The position numbers were made by a program, and so were the translations under genes. DNA of 64,000 nt from assembly GCA_963762825.1 (NCBI GenBank), contig CAVXLZ010000001.1, positions 806,001 to 870,000 on the forward strand, written 5' to 3'. Shown here one piece after another: positions 23,628 through 32,322 of this stretch. A model generated the notes under the pieces. That model was not told where the DNA came from. It searched no databases and saw only the letters and a program-made list of their open reading frames with translations. The DNA comes from Miltoncostaea sp963762825 (lineage in GTDB: Bacteria > Actinomycetota > Thermoleophilia > Miltoncostaeales > Miltoncostaeaceae). Positions within the stretch are counted from its first letter, which is position 1. Each line of letters opens with the position of its first letter.

Positions 23628-25259
23628 GTGTCGACACTCTCTTCGCAGCCGATTCGACCTCGGCCCCTCTGCCTGGTGGTCTCCGACAGCGGCCTCGAGC
23701 GCCACCGTGCGCAGAAGATCCTGCAGAAGGCGGGTTTCGACGCGCCGGCGGCGGTCGGTCGGCGCGACGCCGCGGCTCATCTGGGCCGTCACGAGTGGGA
23801 TGTCGTGGTGTGGATCGCGGAGGGTTCGACGCCGTCGGTCCGCGAGCTGCTGGGCGCTCACTCGTCGCTGCCGCCGCTCCTCCTGGTGCTGGGAGGGGAC
23901 GCCCCGTCCACTGTCGTGGCCGCGGCCCTCGACGGGGGGGTGGCCGATGTCGTGCGCGGCGGGTCGATGGGAAGCGATCTGGTCACGCGGGCCCGGGCCG
24001 TCGCACGCAGGACGGCCGCGGCGCGGGTCGCGGCTGCGGAGACGGCCACCTTCCGGGAGCTCGCTGAGGGCGGGCGTGATCTCCTTGCCCGCCACGCTCC
24101 GGATGGCGCGATCCGCTTCGCGTCGGGCGCGGCTCGCGAGATTCTCGGGTGTGATCCCGCTGCTCTCGTCGGCGGACGGGCCCGAGAGGTCTTCCCGCCC
24201 GACGCACTCGAGTCCGACGCCCGGCCCCACGTCCATCGCGTGCGTCGGCGCGACGGGGGATGGGTGTGGCTCGAGACCACCGCCCGGATCCTCCGCGACC
24301 CGTCCGGCCGGGTTCAGGAGATCCACACCAACTCACGCGATGTCAGCTGGCGGATGAGGGCCGACGCCGAGAGAGGGGCGCTCTCACGTGTCGCCACCGC
24401 GGTCGCAGAGGCCGGTGAGTTCTCGGCCATCGCCGACCTGATCGCCAAGGAGGCGGCCCTCCTCGTGGGCGCCGAGTCCGGAGCCCTCGTACGTTTCCAG
24501 GGGGATGAGGGCCTGGTACTCGGCGCCGCGGGACCCTCGCTGAGGGTCGGCGACAGGGTGCCCCTCCTCGCCTCGGTCGCCGGCGGTCTGGTCGCCCCGA
24601 TCTGGGTCGAGCACGAGCCATGGGGAATGGTGCTCGCCCGTGGTCTCACCCCCACCCCGACCGGGGAGCCGGACGCCCAGCGACTAGGCCGCATCGCGCC
24701 TCTGGCCTCCCTTGCCGTCTCCAACTCCCGCAGCAGGGAGAGGCTCCTCGCGCTCGCCGCCACCGACCCCCTCACGGGTCTGGTCAACCATGGCGCCTTC
24801 CATCGGCGACTCGGCGAGGAGAGCGCCCGCGCCCGCCGGGCATCGTCACCGCTGACTCTGGTGATGATCGACCTCGATCACTTCAAGCGGGTCAACGACA
24901 CCCACGGGCACCAGGTGGGCGACGAGGTGCTGCGCGAGGTCGCGCGCCGCCTGCTCGAGTGCGCCCGACGCGAGGACGTCCCGGCGCGAGTCGGGGGAGA
25001 GGAGTTCGCATGGCTCCTCCCCGGCTCCGATCTCGGGCAGGGGATGGAGGCTGCCGAGCGGCTGCGCGCTCGCATCGCCGGGGCCGACTTCCCGGTCGTG
25101 GGGCGCCTCACGGGCTCGCTCGGTGTGGCGACCCTGGCCGGCGGGTCGGCAGACGACCTGGCCCGCCACGCCGACGCCGCGCTCTATCGGGCCAAGGCCG
25201 GCGGTCGCGACGCGGTTGTCGCCTGGAGCGGACAGGTCACGGGAGCTCCGTCCGGGTGA
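23628..25259 (+). CDS. Diguanylate cyclase with receiver-like, PAS and GAF domains
   Basis: 543 residues from GTG 23628. Order: a receiver-like N-terminal domain (~1-125, PLCLVVSDSGLERHRAQKIL; WDVVVWIAEG lacks a clear phosphoacceptor), a PAS domain (~140-240, ending in a PAC-like motif), a GAF domain (~250-370) and a GGDEF domain with DPLTGLVNHGAF, DLDHFKRVNDTHGHQVGD and active-site GGEEF. An RxxD inhibitory site (RRED) precedes it, so product feedback is expected. It makes c-di-GMP in response to unknown signals. It ends with a 23-base convergent overlap with the permease gene. Confidence 0.93.
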   Translation: MSTLSSQPIRPRPLCLVVSDSGLERHRAQKILQKAGFDAPAAVGRRDAAAHLGRHEWDVVVWIAEGSTPSVRELLGAHSSLPPLLLVLGGDAPSTVVAAALDGGVADVVRGGSMGSDLVTRARAVARRTAAARVAAAETATFRELAEGGRDLLARHAPDGAIRFASGAAREILGCDPAALVGGRAREVFPPDALESDARPHVHRVRRRDGGWVWLETTARILRDPSGRVQEIHTNSRDVSWRMRADAERGALSRVATAVAEAGEFSAIADLIAKEAALLVGAESGALVRFQGDEGLVLGAAGPSLRVGDRVPLLASVAGGLVAPIWVEHEPWGMVLARGLTPTPTGEPDAQRLGRIAPLASLAVSNSRSRERLLALAATDPLTGLVNHGAFHRRLGEESARARRASSPLTLVMIDLDHFKRVNDTHGHQVGDEVLREVARRLLECARREDVPARVGGEEFAWLLPGSDLGQGMEAAERLRARIAGADFPVVGRLTGSLGVATLAGGSADDLARHADAALYRAKAGGRDAVVAWSGQVTGAPSG

Positions 25260-25953
25260 AGCGGCGGGTGGCGGCCCACGCGGAGACTGCGGTGGCGCCG
25301 ATCAGGAGCGCGATCGCCGTGGCAGCAGATGCATCGGGTGCGTTGACGTCGACGACGCCCTCCACGGCCAGGGCCCTCCCGTAGGCGGCGATCGAGAAGC
25401 GGTCGGCCGACGCCGCGAAGGTCGCGATGGAGCCCTCCCAGAGCAGGATGTAGAGCGCTCCGATCACGACCGGGCGGCGGCTGATCATGGATAGCCACGC
25501 CGAGAGCCCGCAGTAGCAGAGCGCACTCAGGGCGATGCCGATGAGCGGCCAGAGGATCTGTCGCGCGTCGGCACGGGATCCGAGGCTGATCAGGCCGGCC
25601 GCTACGGCCGTCGGGAGCAGGAGGGCGAGGCACGCCGTCCAGGCGGCGAAAACCTTCGTCAGGACGAGGGTGGCACGGCGGATCGGCGTGGCCACCAGGT
25701 AGAGGATCGTGCCGTCCTCGCGTTCGTCACCGATCACGCCGGCCCCGAGGACCACGGCGACGAACGCGGTCACGGTCGGGATGACCAGCCGCTGGAGGAG
25801 CCGGGCCCAGAAGATGCGCGGATCGACGTCGCCCGCCGCCGCGAAGGCGATCGCGGCGACCACCGGGACCAGCGCAAGGATGCCGAGGCCGAGCACCTTG
25901 CGGCCATCGACGATGCTCTGGAGGGTCAGGCGGTAGATCGGCCAGGAGATCAA
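25237..25953 (-). CDS. ABC-2 type exporter permease (second transporter)
   Basis: 238 residues with six hydrophobic segments and no soluble domain, fitting an ABC-2 membrane subunit. The DEREDGTILYLVATPI motif after the second helix is characteristic of this group. TTG 25953 overlaps the stop of the partner ATPase (TTGA). Last gene of a four-gene operon encoding two ATPase-permease pairs. The substrate is unknown. Confidence 0.85.
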   Translation of the reverse strand: MISWPIYRLTLQSIVDGRKVLGLGILALVPVVAAIAFAAAGDVDPRIFWARLLQRLVIPTVTAFVAVVLGAGVIGDEREDGTILYLVATPIRRATLVLTKVFAAWTACLALLLPTAVAAGLISLGSRADARQILWPLIGIALSALCYCGLSAWLSMISRRPVVIGALYILLWEGSIATFAASADRFSIAAYGRALAVEGVVDVNAPDASAATAIALLIGATAVSAWAATRRFTRTELP

Positions 25954-26882
25954 CGGCCCACTCCGCGGGCGCGCTGATGCAGGTACGCATAGACGCTCTC
26001 CAGGTCGTCGCCGACCGGCTCGACCCTCCGCAGACGCGCACCGACTCCGCCGGCCAATCCGGCGAGAGCGCGGCTGAACCGCTCCACGTCGGCGGACTCG
26101 AGCACAAGCGCGCCGTCGTCGAAGCGAACGGACTCAACGAGGCCCTGGCCCACGAGCTCGCGCGCGAGGGCGCGGCCCTCGCTGGCCTCCACCCTGATAC
26201 TGCGGGGGCGATCGGCAATCAGGTCGCGGATCGCCTCGGTGGAGCCGCTCGCCACGAGGTGCCCGTTCACGAGCACCAGCACCCGCGGGGCCATCCGCTC
26301 CACCTCGTGCAGGACATGCGAGGAGACAAGCACGGTGCGCCCCTCGTGGCCGAGCCTCTGGATGAGTGCCACCACCCCGCGACGCTGCGCCGGGTCGAGC
26401 CCGTTGAGCGGCTCATCCAGCAGGAGCAGCTCGGGATCGTGGGCGAGGGCCTGGGCGATCTTCACTCGCTGGCGCATTCCATGCGAGAAGCCCTTCACCT
26501 TGCGGTCGCCGACGTCCTGCAGTCCGACCTCACCCAGCGCACGAGAGGCGGCGGCATCGGGATCGGCCACCCCGCGCAGCCGGGCGCAGAGCGCCACCAA
26601 TGCCCGCGCGGTCATGAACGGCCACAGGGCGTCGCGATCGTGGGCGATACCGATGCGCCGGTAGGCCTCCGGGCTCTCGGTGAGGTCCGTGCCGAGCACG
26701 CGGACCGCCCCGGAGCTGGGCTGGGTGAACCCGGCGCAGAGCTTCAGGGCGGTCGACTTGCCCGCGCCGTTGTGTCCGAGCAGGCCCGTAACCCCGGGGC
26801 CGACGGTGAACGAGACGTCCGCGAGCGCGACGGTGTCGCCGTACCAGCGCGAGACGTTCTCGAAGATCAGCGCGTCGCTCAT
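25950..26882 (-). CDS. ABC transporter ATP-binding protein (second transporter)
   Basis: 310 residues. Walker A is GHNGAGKST, the signature is FSHGMRQRVKIAQAL (SHGMRQR in place of LSGGQ, common in ABC-2 exporters), Walker B is LLLLDEPLNGLDP and the H-loop is SSHVLHEVE. A ~90-residue C-terminal regulatory domain follows. Start and stop overlap neighbouring permease genes by four bases (ATGA and TTGA), so stoichiometric coupled translation with the permeases is expected. Confidence 0.93.
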   Translation of the reverse strand: MSDALIFENVSRWYGDTVALADVSFTVGPGVTGLLGHNGAGKSTALKLCAGFTQPSSGAVRVLGTDLTESPEAYRRIGIAHDRDALWPFMTARALVALCARLRGVADPDAAASRALGEVGLQDVGDRKVKGFSHGMRQRVKIAQALAHDPELLLLDEPLNGLDPAQRRGVVALIQRLGHEGRTVLVSSHVLHEVERMAPRVLVLVNGHLVASGSTEAIRDLIADRPRSIRVEASEGRALARELVGQGLVESVRFDDGALVLESADVERFSRALAGLAGGVGARLRRVEPVGDDLESVYAYLHQRARGVGR

Positions 26883-27754
26883 CCGTCGACCCCCGGGCGG
26901 TAACGCCGCAGGAGCGTGACCATCGCCAGCGCCACCACCAGCGCGTACGCGGCGGCCCAGGCTGCGGTGGAGTTGGGGATGTCCGTGTCCGGGAAGAGCG
27001 AGGCGGCGAAGCTGATCGGAAGGGTCGAGAACTGGAGCAGAAGCGGCCAGTCGGGGTTTCCCAGGGCTTCGCCGACCAGCCCGGCGACCAGGCTCGGGGC
27101 GATCAGGACGACGAGGTAGCCCCCGATCGCGAACGCCCGGCGGCCGGTGAGCGACGCCACCGCCAGGCTGACGAGTCCGTAGTAGACGGCGAGCAGGATG
27201 CCGGCGGCCAGGATGCGCGGCAGCTCCGCCCAGTTGTCCTGGAGGTATGCGATCGGGTGCAGCTCGAAGACGAGGATCCCCCCGTAGAGCACCAGCAGCG
27301 GAACCAGGGTCACGAGCAGCAGGGGCACGACGGAGGCCAGGATGCGGCCGGTCAGGTACTCCCGGCGGCTGACGGCGGTCGAGAAGTAGAGCGAGAGGGT
27401 GCCGTCGCGCCGGTCCGGGCAGAGCAGCTCCGGGGCCGTGATGCCGGCGAAGAGCAGGATCACGATTCCGATGATGGCCTGGTAGTCGGAGAAGGGAAGG
27501 GCGTCCGAGAGGTCGATCCCGCTCTGCTCGGCGAAGAGCGCCCGGACCCCGAGTACGATCAGGGCGGGAGCCGCGGCCAGCAGGGCCAGGGTGATCGGCA
27601 CGGCCTTCGCCTTCCAGCCGCGGCGTGCGCCGAGCGAGCGCAGGGCGCCCCAGCGCGCGAGGGAGACGACCCCTGCCAGGGGCCCCCGCCGCTCGCCCTC
27701 GTAGCGGGAGTAGCGCACATCGCGGATCTCGGCGTCACCGGAGGGCGTGCTCAT
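26879..27754 (-). CDS. ABC-2 type exporter permease (first transporter)
   Basis: 291 residues. A basic cytoplasmic N-terminus (YSRYEGERRGPL) leads into six membrane helices; CPDRRDGTLSLYFSTAVSRR in the second cytoplasmic loop resembles the conserved region of ABC-2 permeases. It overlaps the first ATPase upstream and the second ATPase downstream by four bases each. Substrate unknown. Confidence 0.85.
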   Translation of the reverse strand: MSTPSGDAEIRDVRYSRYEGERRGPLAGVVSLARWGALRSLGARRGWKAKAVPITLALLAAAPALIVLGVRALFAEQSGIDLSDALPFSDYQAIIGIVILLFAGITAPELLCPDRRDGTLSLYFSTAVSRREYLTGRILASVVPLLLVTLVPLLVLYGGILVFELHPIAYLQDNWAELPRILAAGILLAVYYGLVSLAVASLTGRRAFAIGGYLVVLIAPSLVAGLVGEALGNPDWPLLLQFSTLPISFAASLFPDTDIPNSTAAWAAAYALVVALAMVTLLRRYRPGVDG

Positions 27755-28698
27755 TCGAGGGCGTCCACGAGCGCATCTTCGAGGGTCGGTCCGGCAGGCC
27801 TCAGCTCCCGCAGTCCGACGGCCGCCGCCGCCGCCCCGTCCCGGATGGCGTCGAGGAGCGCATCATGGTCCGGTCCCGTGACCACGAGCCCCCCGTCGCG
27901 GGGCTCCACGCTCAGGCCGCGAGCGACGAGGTCGTCCCGGAACGCCCCCTCCTCGCCGCTGACCCGCACCAGGACCCCGTCCGACGCGAGGGCCTGCACC
28001 TCATCGATGCGCCCGGCCCTCACCAACCTGCCCTCCCGCAGCACCACGACGGCGTCGCAGGTGCGGGTGACGTCCTCGAGCACATGGGAGGAGAGCAGCA
28101 CGGCGATCTCCAGGTCCGTCGAGAGGCGCCGCACGAGGGAGAGCATCTCCTCGCGACCGGACGGATCGAGGCCGTTGGTGGGCTCGTCCAGCACGACGAG
28201 CTCGGGGGAGTGCACGAGCGCCTGGGCGAGCTTGGTGCGCTGCTTCATCCCCGTCGAGAACGTCCCGATCAGCCGTGAGCGCTCCTCCTCGAGGCCGACC
28301 TGGAAGAGGACCTCGGAGGCGCGCAGCACCGCCGAGCGCCGTGGCAGGCCACGCAGCTCGGCCATATGGACGACGAGGTCACGGGCCGTCATCTCCAGCG
28401 GGAGGCAATCGCGTTCGGGCATGTAGCCGAGGCGACGGCGGATCTCACCCGGATGCCGCGCCGCATCGATACCGAGGACTTCAACGCTTCCCGCATCCGG
28501 CGGCACCAGGCCGAGCAGGGCCTTCATGAGCGTCGACTTGCCGGCGCCGTTCGCCCCGAGCAGTCCGGTCGCCCGCTCGGTGAGGGTCACGGTGACGCCA
28601 TCGAGCGCCTGGACGGCGCCGAACCGCTTGGAGACGGCGCGCGTGGCGGCCAGATGGGCGGCCGCGGGCGGGGTGGGGGGGAGGGCGGCCGTTGTCAT
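27751..28698 (-). CDS. ABC transporter ATP-binding protein (first transporter)
   Basis: 315 residues from ATG 28698; the frame is open further upstream into the ino1 region but without homology. Walker A GANGAGKST, signature FSTGMKQRTKLAQAL, Walker B LVVLDEPTNGLDP and H-loop SSHVLED are present, followed by a C-terminal accessory domain. It is the first gene of the exporter operon. Immediately upstream lies the ino1 terminator hairpin. Confidence 0.93.
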   Translation of the reverse strand: MTTAALPPTPPAAAHLAATRAVSKRFGAVQALDGVTVTLTERATGLLGANGAGKSTLMKALLGLVPPDAGSVEVLGIDAARHPGEIRRRLGYMPERDCLPLEMTARDLVVHMAELRGLPRRSAVLRASEVLFQVGLEEERSRLIGTFSTGMKQRTKLAQALVHSPELVVLDEPTNGLDPSGREEMLSLVRRLSTDLEIAVLLSSHVLEDVTRTCDAVVVLREGRLVRAGRIDEVQALASDGVLVRVSGEEGAFRDDLVARGLSVEPRDGGLVVTGPDHDALLDAIRDGAAAAAVGLRELRPAGPTLEDALVDALE

Positions 28699-28711
28699 GC
28701 CCGACGAATGG

Positions 28712-28751
28712 TAGATCCCCCACCCGCGCGGCGCCGCGGGTGGGGGATCTA
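28712..28751 (-). terminator. Intrinsic terminator after ino1
   Basis: A perfect 17-bp inverted repeat, TAGATCCCCCACCCGCG (28712-28728) and its complement (28735-28751), with a 6-base loop. It sits between the ino1 stop and the exporter operon on the same strand, separating the two units. Confidence 0.85.
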
Positions 28752-28760
28752 TCCAGGGGC

Positions 28761-29888
28761 TCAGGTGGCGGGGACGGCCTGCGCCTGGGTCGGCTCCGGC
28801 GCCACCGTGGCGAGGTTGGTGCCGTCGATGAATGCCTCGGTGAGCTCGTGGCACACGGAGTCCGGGTGCTGGATGGGCGGGCTCTTCATGAAGTAGGAGG
28901 ACGGACCCTCGAGCGTGCCCCCGATGCCCCGGTCGAGCGCCAGCTTGGCGCACCGGACGGCGTCGATCACGATGCCGGCCGAGTTCGGCGAGTCCCAGAC
29001 CTCGAGCTTCAGCTCGATGTTGATCGGCACCTCGCCGAAGCCCGTCCCCTCGAGGCGGATGTGGGCCCACTTCCGGTCGGTGAGCCAGGGCACGTAGTCG
29101 CTCGGCCCGATGTGGATGTCCTCCTTGGCGATCTTGTCGCCCATCACCGAGGTCACCGCGTTGGTCTTGGAGATCTTCTTCGACTCGAGGCGCTCGCGCT
29201 CGAGCATGTTGAGGAAGTCGGTGTTCCCGCCGAAGTTGAGCTGGGAGGTGTGGGCCATCTTGACCCCCCGCTCGCGCATGAGGTGCGCGAGCTGGCGGTG
29301 GACGATCGTCGCGCCGACCTGGCTCTTGATGTCATCCCCCACGATCGGCAGGCCCCGCTCATGGAAGCGCTCCTGCCAGTAGGGCTCGCGCCCGATGAAC
29401 ACCGGCACGCAGTTCACGAACGCGCAGCCGGCCGCCAGGATCTGCTCCACGTACCACTTGGTGGCGTTCTCCGAGCCGACCGGCAGGTAGCTCACCACCA
29501 CGTCGGTCTTCGTGTCACGCAGGATGCCGGCGATGTCCGCGGTCGGCCCGGGGGCCTTGGTGATGACCTCGGAGAGGTACTTGCCGAGGCCGTCGTGGGT
29601 CATGCCGCGATGCACCTCGACGCCCAGGTTCGGGACGTCCGCGAGCTTGATGGTGTTGTTGGGCTCCGCGAAGATCGCGGCCGACAGGTCGGAGCCGACC
29701 TTGGTGATGTTGATGTCGAAGGCGGCCGTGAACTTGATGTCCCTGACGTGGTAGCCGCCCAGGTTCACGTGCATGAGCCCCGGCACGAACTGGTCGGGGT
29801 CGGCGTCCTTGTAGAACTCGACGCCCTGGACGAGGGAGGAGGCGCAGTTGCCCACCCCGATGATGGCTACGTTGACGGTGTCGCTCAC
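28761..29888 (-). CDS. ino1: Inositol-3-phosphate synthase (myo-inositol-1-phosphate synthase)
   Basis: 375 residues; NAD-dependent conversion of glucose-6-phosphate to inositol phosphate, the source of phosphatidylinositol, and of mycothiol where that is made. Landmarks are NVAIIGVGNCASSLVQG (NAD site), NTIKLADVPNLG, VVSYLPVGSENATKWYVEQI, NCVPVFIG, GDDIKSQVGATI and NFGGNTDFLNM, then SKTNAVTSV. The length fits the short actinobacterial form. GTG 29888 is chosen with GAGGAGAGCC upstream; an ATG 33 bases earlier is possible. It diverges from a dead serine recombinase across a palindrome-rich spacer. Confidence 0.95.
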   Translation of the reverse strand: MSDTVNVAIIGVGNCASSLVQGVEFYKDADPDQFVPGLMHVNLGGYHVRDIKFTAAFDINITKVGSDLSAAIFAEPNNTIKLADVPNLGVEVHRGMTHDGLGKYLSEVITKAPGPTADIAGILRDTKTDVVVSYLPVGSENATKWYVEQILAAGCAFVNCVPVFIGREPYWQERFHERGLPIVGDDIKSQVGATIVHRQLAHLMRERGVKMAHTSQLNFGGNTDFLNMLERERLESKKISKTNAVTSVMGDKIAKEDIHIGPSDYVPWLTDRKWAHIRLEGTGFGEVPINIELKLEVWDSPNSAGIVIDAVRCAKLALDRGIGGTLEGPSSYFMKSPPIQHPDSVCHELTEAFIDGTNLATVAPEPTQAQAVPAT

Positions 29889-29920
29889 GGGCGGCTCTCC
29901 TCGTCTCTGGTCGCTGCTCA

Positions 29921-29970
29921 TACACGAATGCATTTCGCGTTTTTACACGAAATCACGATTAGTGTACACT
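29921..29970. promoter_or_regulatory. Palindrome-rich operator/promoter region between ino1 and the recombinase-like gene
   Basis: An AT-rich island in otherwise GC-rich DNA. It holds two direct copies of TACACGAA (29921-29928 and 29944-29951), a near-palindrome CGAATGCATTTCG (29925-29937) and the perfect palindrome AGTGTACACT (29961-29970) 13 bases before the recombinase-like start. It could serve both divergent genes; the neighbouring DNA-binding protein is a candidate ligand (inference). Confidence 0.6.
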
Positions 29971-29983
29971 ACTCCTTGCAGCC

Positions 29984-30589
29984 ATGGGACGCCCCCTCAT
30001 CGAATATCTTCGCGTCGCGCCACGCGAGCGGCCTGACGAGCGGCCCGGGCTCGATGCGCAGCGCGCCGCCATAGCGCGTGCCGCGCGGGCGAAGGAGTGG
30101 GACATCGTTGACTCCCGGGAGGATGTGCGCTCCGGGCGCACCCTCCGACGGCCCGGCCTGCGCGCCGCCCTCGCCAGCTGTCGGGCCGGCGAGGCGGAGG
30201 GCATCGTCGTGGCGCGGCTCGATCGGCTCACCTACTCGCTCACCGACCTCGCCGACCTCGTACGCGAAGCGATGCAGGGGGGCTTCACCATCGTCTCGCT
30301 CGCGCCCGAGGTCGACCTCGCCGCAGACGGTGGTCGGGCGGTGGGGGAGGTGCTCTCCGAGGCGGCCACGTGGCAGCCGCGCGCGATCGCGACCGCGGGC
30401 CGCGCCCTGGCCGGACGCCCCGGGCGACCCTCCTCGACCCCCGCTCCCGTGGCGGAGCGCATCCGTGAACTCCGCGCGGAGGGCATGACTCTGCAGGCGA
30501 TCTGCGACACCCTGAACGCCGAGAGCATCCCGACGCCCCGTGGTGGCGCCGAGTGGCGGCCGACATCGCTGCGATCGGTGCTGCGCTAG
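29984..30589 (+). CDS. Catalytically dead serine-recombinase-family DNA-binding protein
   Basis: 201 residues. The N-terminal resolvase fold is recognisable (IEYLRVAPRERPDERPGLDA, DVRSGRTLRRPGLRAAL, VVARLDRLTYSLTDLADLV, FTIVSLAPEVDL) and the C-terminal helix-turn-helix is intact (RIRELRAEGMTLQAICDTLN). However, the catalytic Ser of RVS is Ala (RVAP), the second active-site Arg of LDRLxR is Tyr, and the AERE helix motif reads TWQPRA. It should bind DNA but not recombine. It is the only gene transcribed away from ino1 across a palindromic spacer, and its stop overlaps the convergent epimerase gene. A regulator role is inference. Confidence 0.8.
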   Translation: MGRPLIEYLRVAPRERPDERPGLDAQRAAIARAARAKEWDIVDSREDVRSGRTLRRPGLRAALASCRAGEAEGIVVARLDRLTYSLTDLADLVREAMQGGFTIVSLAPEVDLAADGGRAVGEVLSEAATWQPRAIATAGRALAGRPGRPSSTPAPVAERIRELRAEGMTLQAICDTLNAESIPTPRGGAEWRPTSLRSVLR

Positions 30590-32124
30590 CTCTTCTCCGG
30601 GCATGTGACGCCCGCGGAATCGACGTAGCCCTGCCATCTCCTCGCTGTCTCGCCGAAGCCGAGATCGGGGTAGCGGTCGGCGAGTTGGTCCAGCAGGCGC
30701 ACGTGGTAGCAGTGGTAGTTGAGGTCGGCCAGGTAGCTCTTCCAGGGCCGGCCGGGCGTCAGGAGGCCGTAGTAGCTCCACGAGCCCGAATCGTGGTCGG
30801 CGAGGTGCCGCTGGAGGGACGGCGCGCCGCGATCGGCGAGCTCACGGGCGAGCTTCGCAGCAGCGCGGCTCGTCACGTCGCCACGGGGGGCTCCATCGAG
30901 GATCCCGGCGGCCTCCTGGAGGTTGAGCAGCGTCACCATGAACCCGTTCAGCGCGGCGCCCTTCCAGGGGTCCTCACCCGGGAAGGCACGCTCGACATAC
31001 CACGGCACCGCCGGCTCGGCATGCTCCACCCGGACCATGCTGCGCACGCCCCCGCGGTTGACCGCGACCGTAAGGGCGGAGAGGGCACGCCGCGCCGCGA
31101 CCGCGAAGCGGCGATCTCCCGACTGCGCCGCGGCATGTGCCATCAGCAGCGCGATCCGCGCCTGGGCCATGCCGGAAGTGCCGGGCACGATCGCGTCCGG
31201 ATCGCCTTCCACGTCGTAGTACTCCCAGGCGAGGAAGGTGCGCTCGCCGTCCCTGCGCTCGACGCCCATCTCGAGAAGCGACATGCCGAGGGTCGGGGCG
31301 GGCACCTCATCGTTGAGTCCGCGCCAGCGACCGGTGGTCGCAACCGGGTTCACCACGAATCCGCCCCCGGGCCGGTAGGTCAGGATGACGCCGTCCTCAT
31401 CGCGCAGCAGAACCCGCCGGGCCGGCGAGTGCCGGTGGCCGAACCACCATGCGTTGGCCCGCAGGGCGCGCGCGACGGTGGCCCGGCGTCCTGCAGGCGC
31501 GAGCGGGGTGCCGGGGGCGAGATACGCACGCCAAAGCGCGAGCGTGCGGCCGATGTCGGCCCGCTCGACCGAACCCGGCCGCGCGGCCGAGAGAGCTCGG
31601 ACGAGGATGCGGTGGGCCGACTCGATACCGGTCGGCGTAGCTCCGACCGGTATCGAGACGCCGGCCGGAGGTGCGGCGGGTGTCCGCAGCACTCGGGCCG
31701 GAGGCGCCGGTGTCGGTGCCGGCGCCCGGGCTTCGGGAGCGACCGCCGCGGGCGGGAGCGGTGCGTCGGGGGCGATCTGCGGGTCCAGGGGCTCCGCGGG
31801 CACGGCCTCCGTCTCCGGATCGCCCCGAGCCGGAGGCGGCTCGGCCTGGGCCCGGTGCTGCGACGACGACGGGGCGCTGTCCTCGGGCGGGCCCGGGGAA
31901 TCAGGGGGATTCACCGGTTCGGCGGCGCGGGTCGAGGGAACCGCGGGCGCCGGGTTCCACGTCGCGAAGGGCTCGACCCGGGTCTCCAGCGGCCGAGCCG
32001 TGCGCGACGCTCCCGGGCCCTTCGGCGTGTGAGCCTCGGCGATCATCGACGCTCCTGCGAACCCAACCGCTCCGGCGACCAGTCCGATCGCTGCCAGGGC
32101 GAGGGCCTGACGGGCGCGGCTCAT
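30586..32124 (-). CDS. Secreted protein with D-glucuronyl C5-epimerase-like domain
   Basis: 512 residues. A signal or anchor segment (ALALAAIGLVAGAVGFAGAS) is followed by a Pro/Ala/Glu-rich stretch to about residue 160 and an alpha/alpha-barrel-like domain. Its end (LNGFMVTLLNLQEAAG ... HDSGSWSYYGLLTPGRPWKS then YLADLNYHCYHVRLLDQLAD) matches the C-terminal domain of glucuronyl C5-epimerases: DxGSxxYY and a DxxYHxxHxxLL segment with candidate catalytic tyrosines. Epimerisation of uronic acids in a surface polysaccharide is the natural inference; no glycan genes adjoin. A small open frame lies just upstream on the same strand. Confidence 0.75.
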   Translation of the reverse strand: MSRARQALALAAIGLVAGAVGFAGASMIAEAHTPKGPGASRTARPLETRVEPFATWNPAPAVPSTRAAEPVNPPDSPGPPEDSAPSSSQHRAQAEPPPARGDPETEAVPAEPLDPQIAPDAPLPPAAVAPEARAPAPTPAPPARVLRTPAAPPAGVSIPVGATPTGIESAHRILVRALSAARPGSVERADIGRTLALWRAYLAPGTPLAPAGRRATVARALRANAWWFGHRHSPARRVLLRDEDGVILTYRPGGGFVVNPVATTGRWRGLNDEVPAPTLGMSLLEMGVERRDGERTFLAWEYYDVEGDPDAIVPGTSGMAQARIALLMAHAAAQSGDRRFAVAARRALSALTVAVNRGGVRSMVRVEHAEPAVPWYVERAFPGEDPWKGAALNGFMVTLLNLQEAAGILDGAPRGDVTSRAAAKLARELADRGAPSLQRHLADHDSGSWSYYGLLTPGRPWKSYLADLNYHCYHVRLLDQLADRYPDLGFGETARRWQGYVDSAGVTCPEKS

Positions 32125-32163
32125 CCCGTGGTCATACCACGGGTCCCGTGCCGGAGCGCCTCC

Positions 32164-32322
32164 CTAGAGGCTTGCCCAGCCCCGATAGTCCTCGTCCGGC
32201 CAGGCGCTCTCGTTCGCGGCCGGCAGCGGAGCCGGCGCGCTCGCCAGCACGGAGGCCGCGCTCGGCGACCAGTGGCCGGTTGCCGGCGCAGTGCTCGGTG
32301 GATGGTCGGTGGTGGACGTCAC
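32164..32322 (-). CDS. Possible 52-residue small protein upstream of the C5-epimerase gene
   Basis: GTG 32322 has GGAG about 8 bases upstream; the product begins MTSTTDHPPSTAPATGHW and ends WPDEDYRGWASL. It is Ser/Pro/Ala-rich without a signal peptide and was not recognised. It lies 39 bases before the epimerase start on the same strand, so it may be a leader ORF or a cotranslated small protein. High GC makes chance frames common, hence the low score. Confidence 0.35.
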   Translation of the reverse strand: MTSTTDHPPSTAPATGHWSPSAASVLASAPAPLPAANESAWPDEDYRGWASL

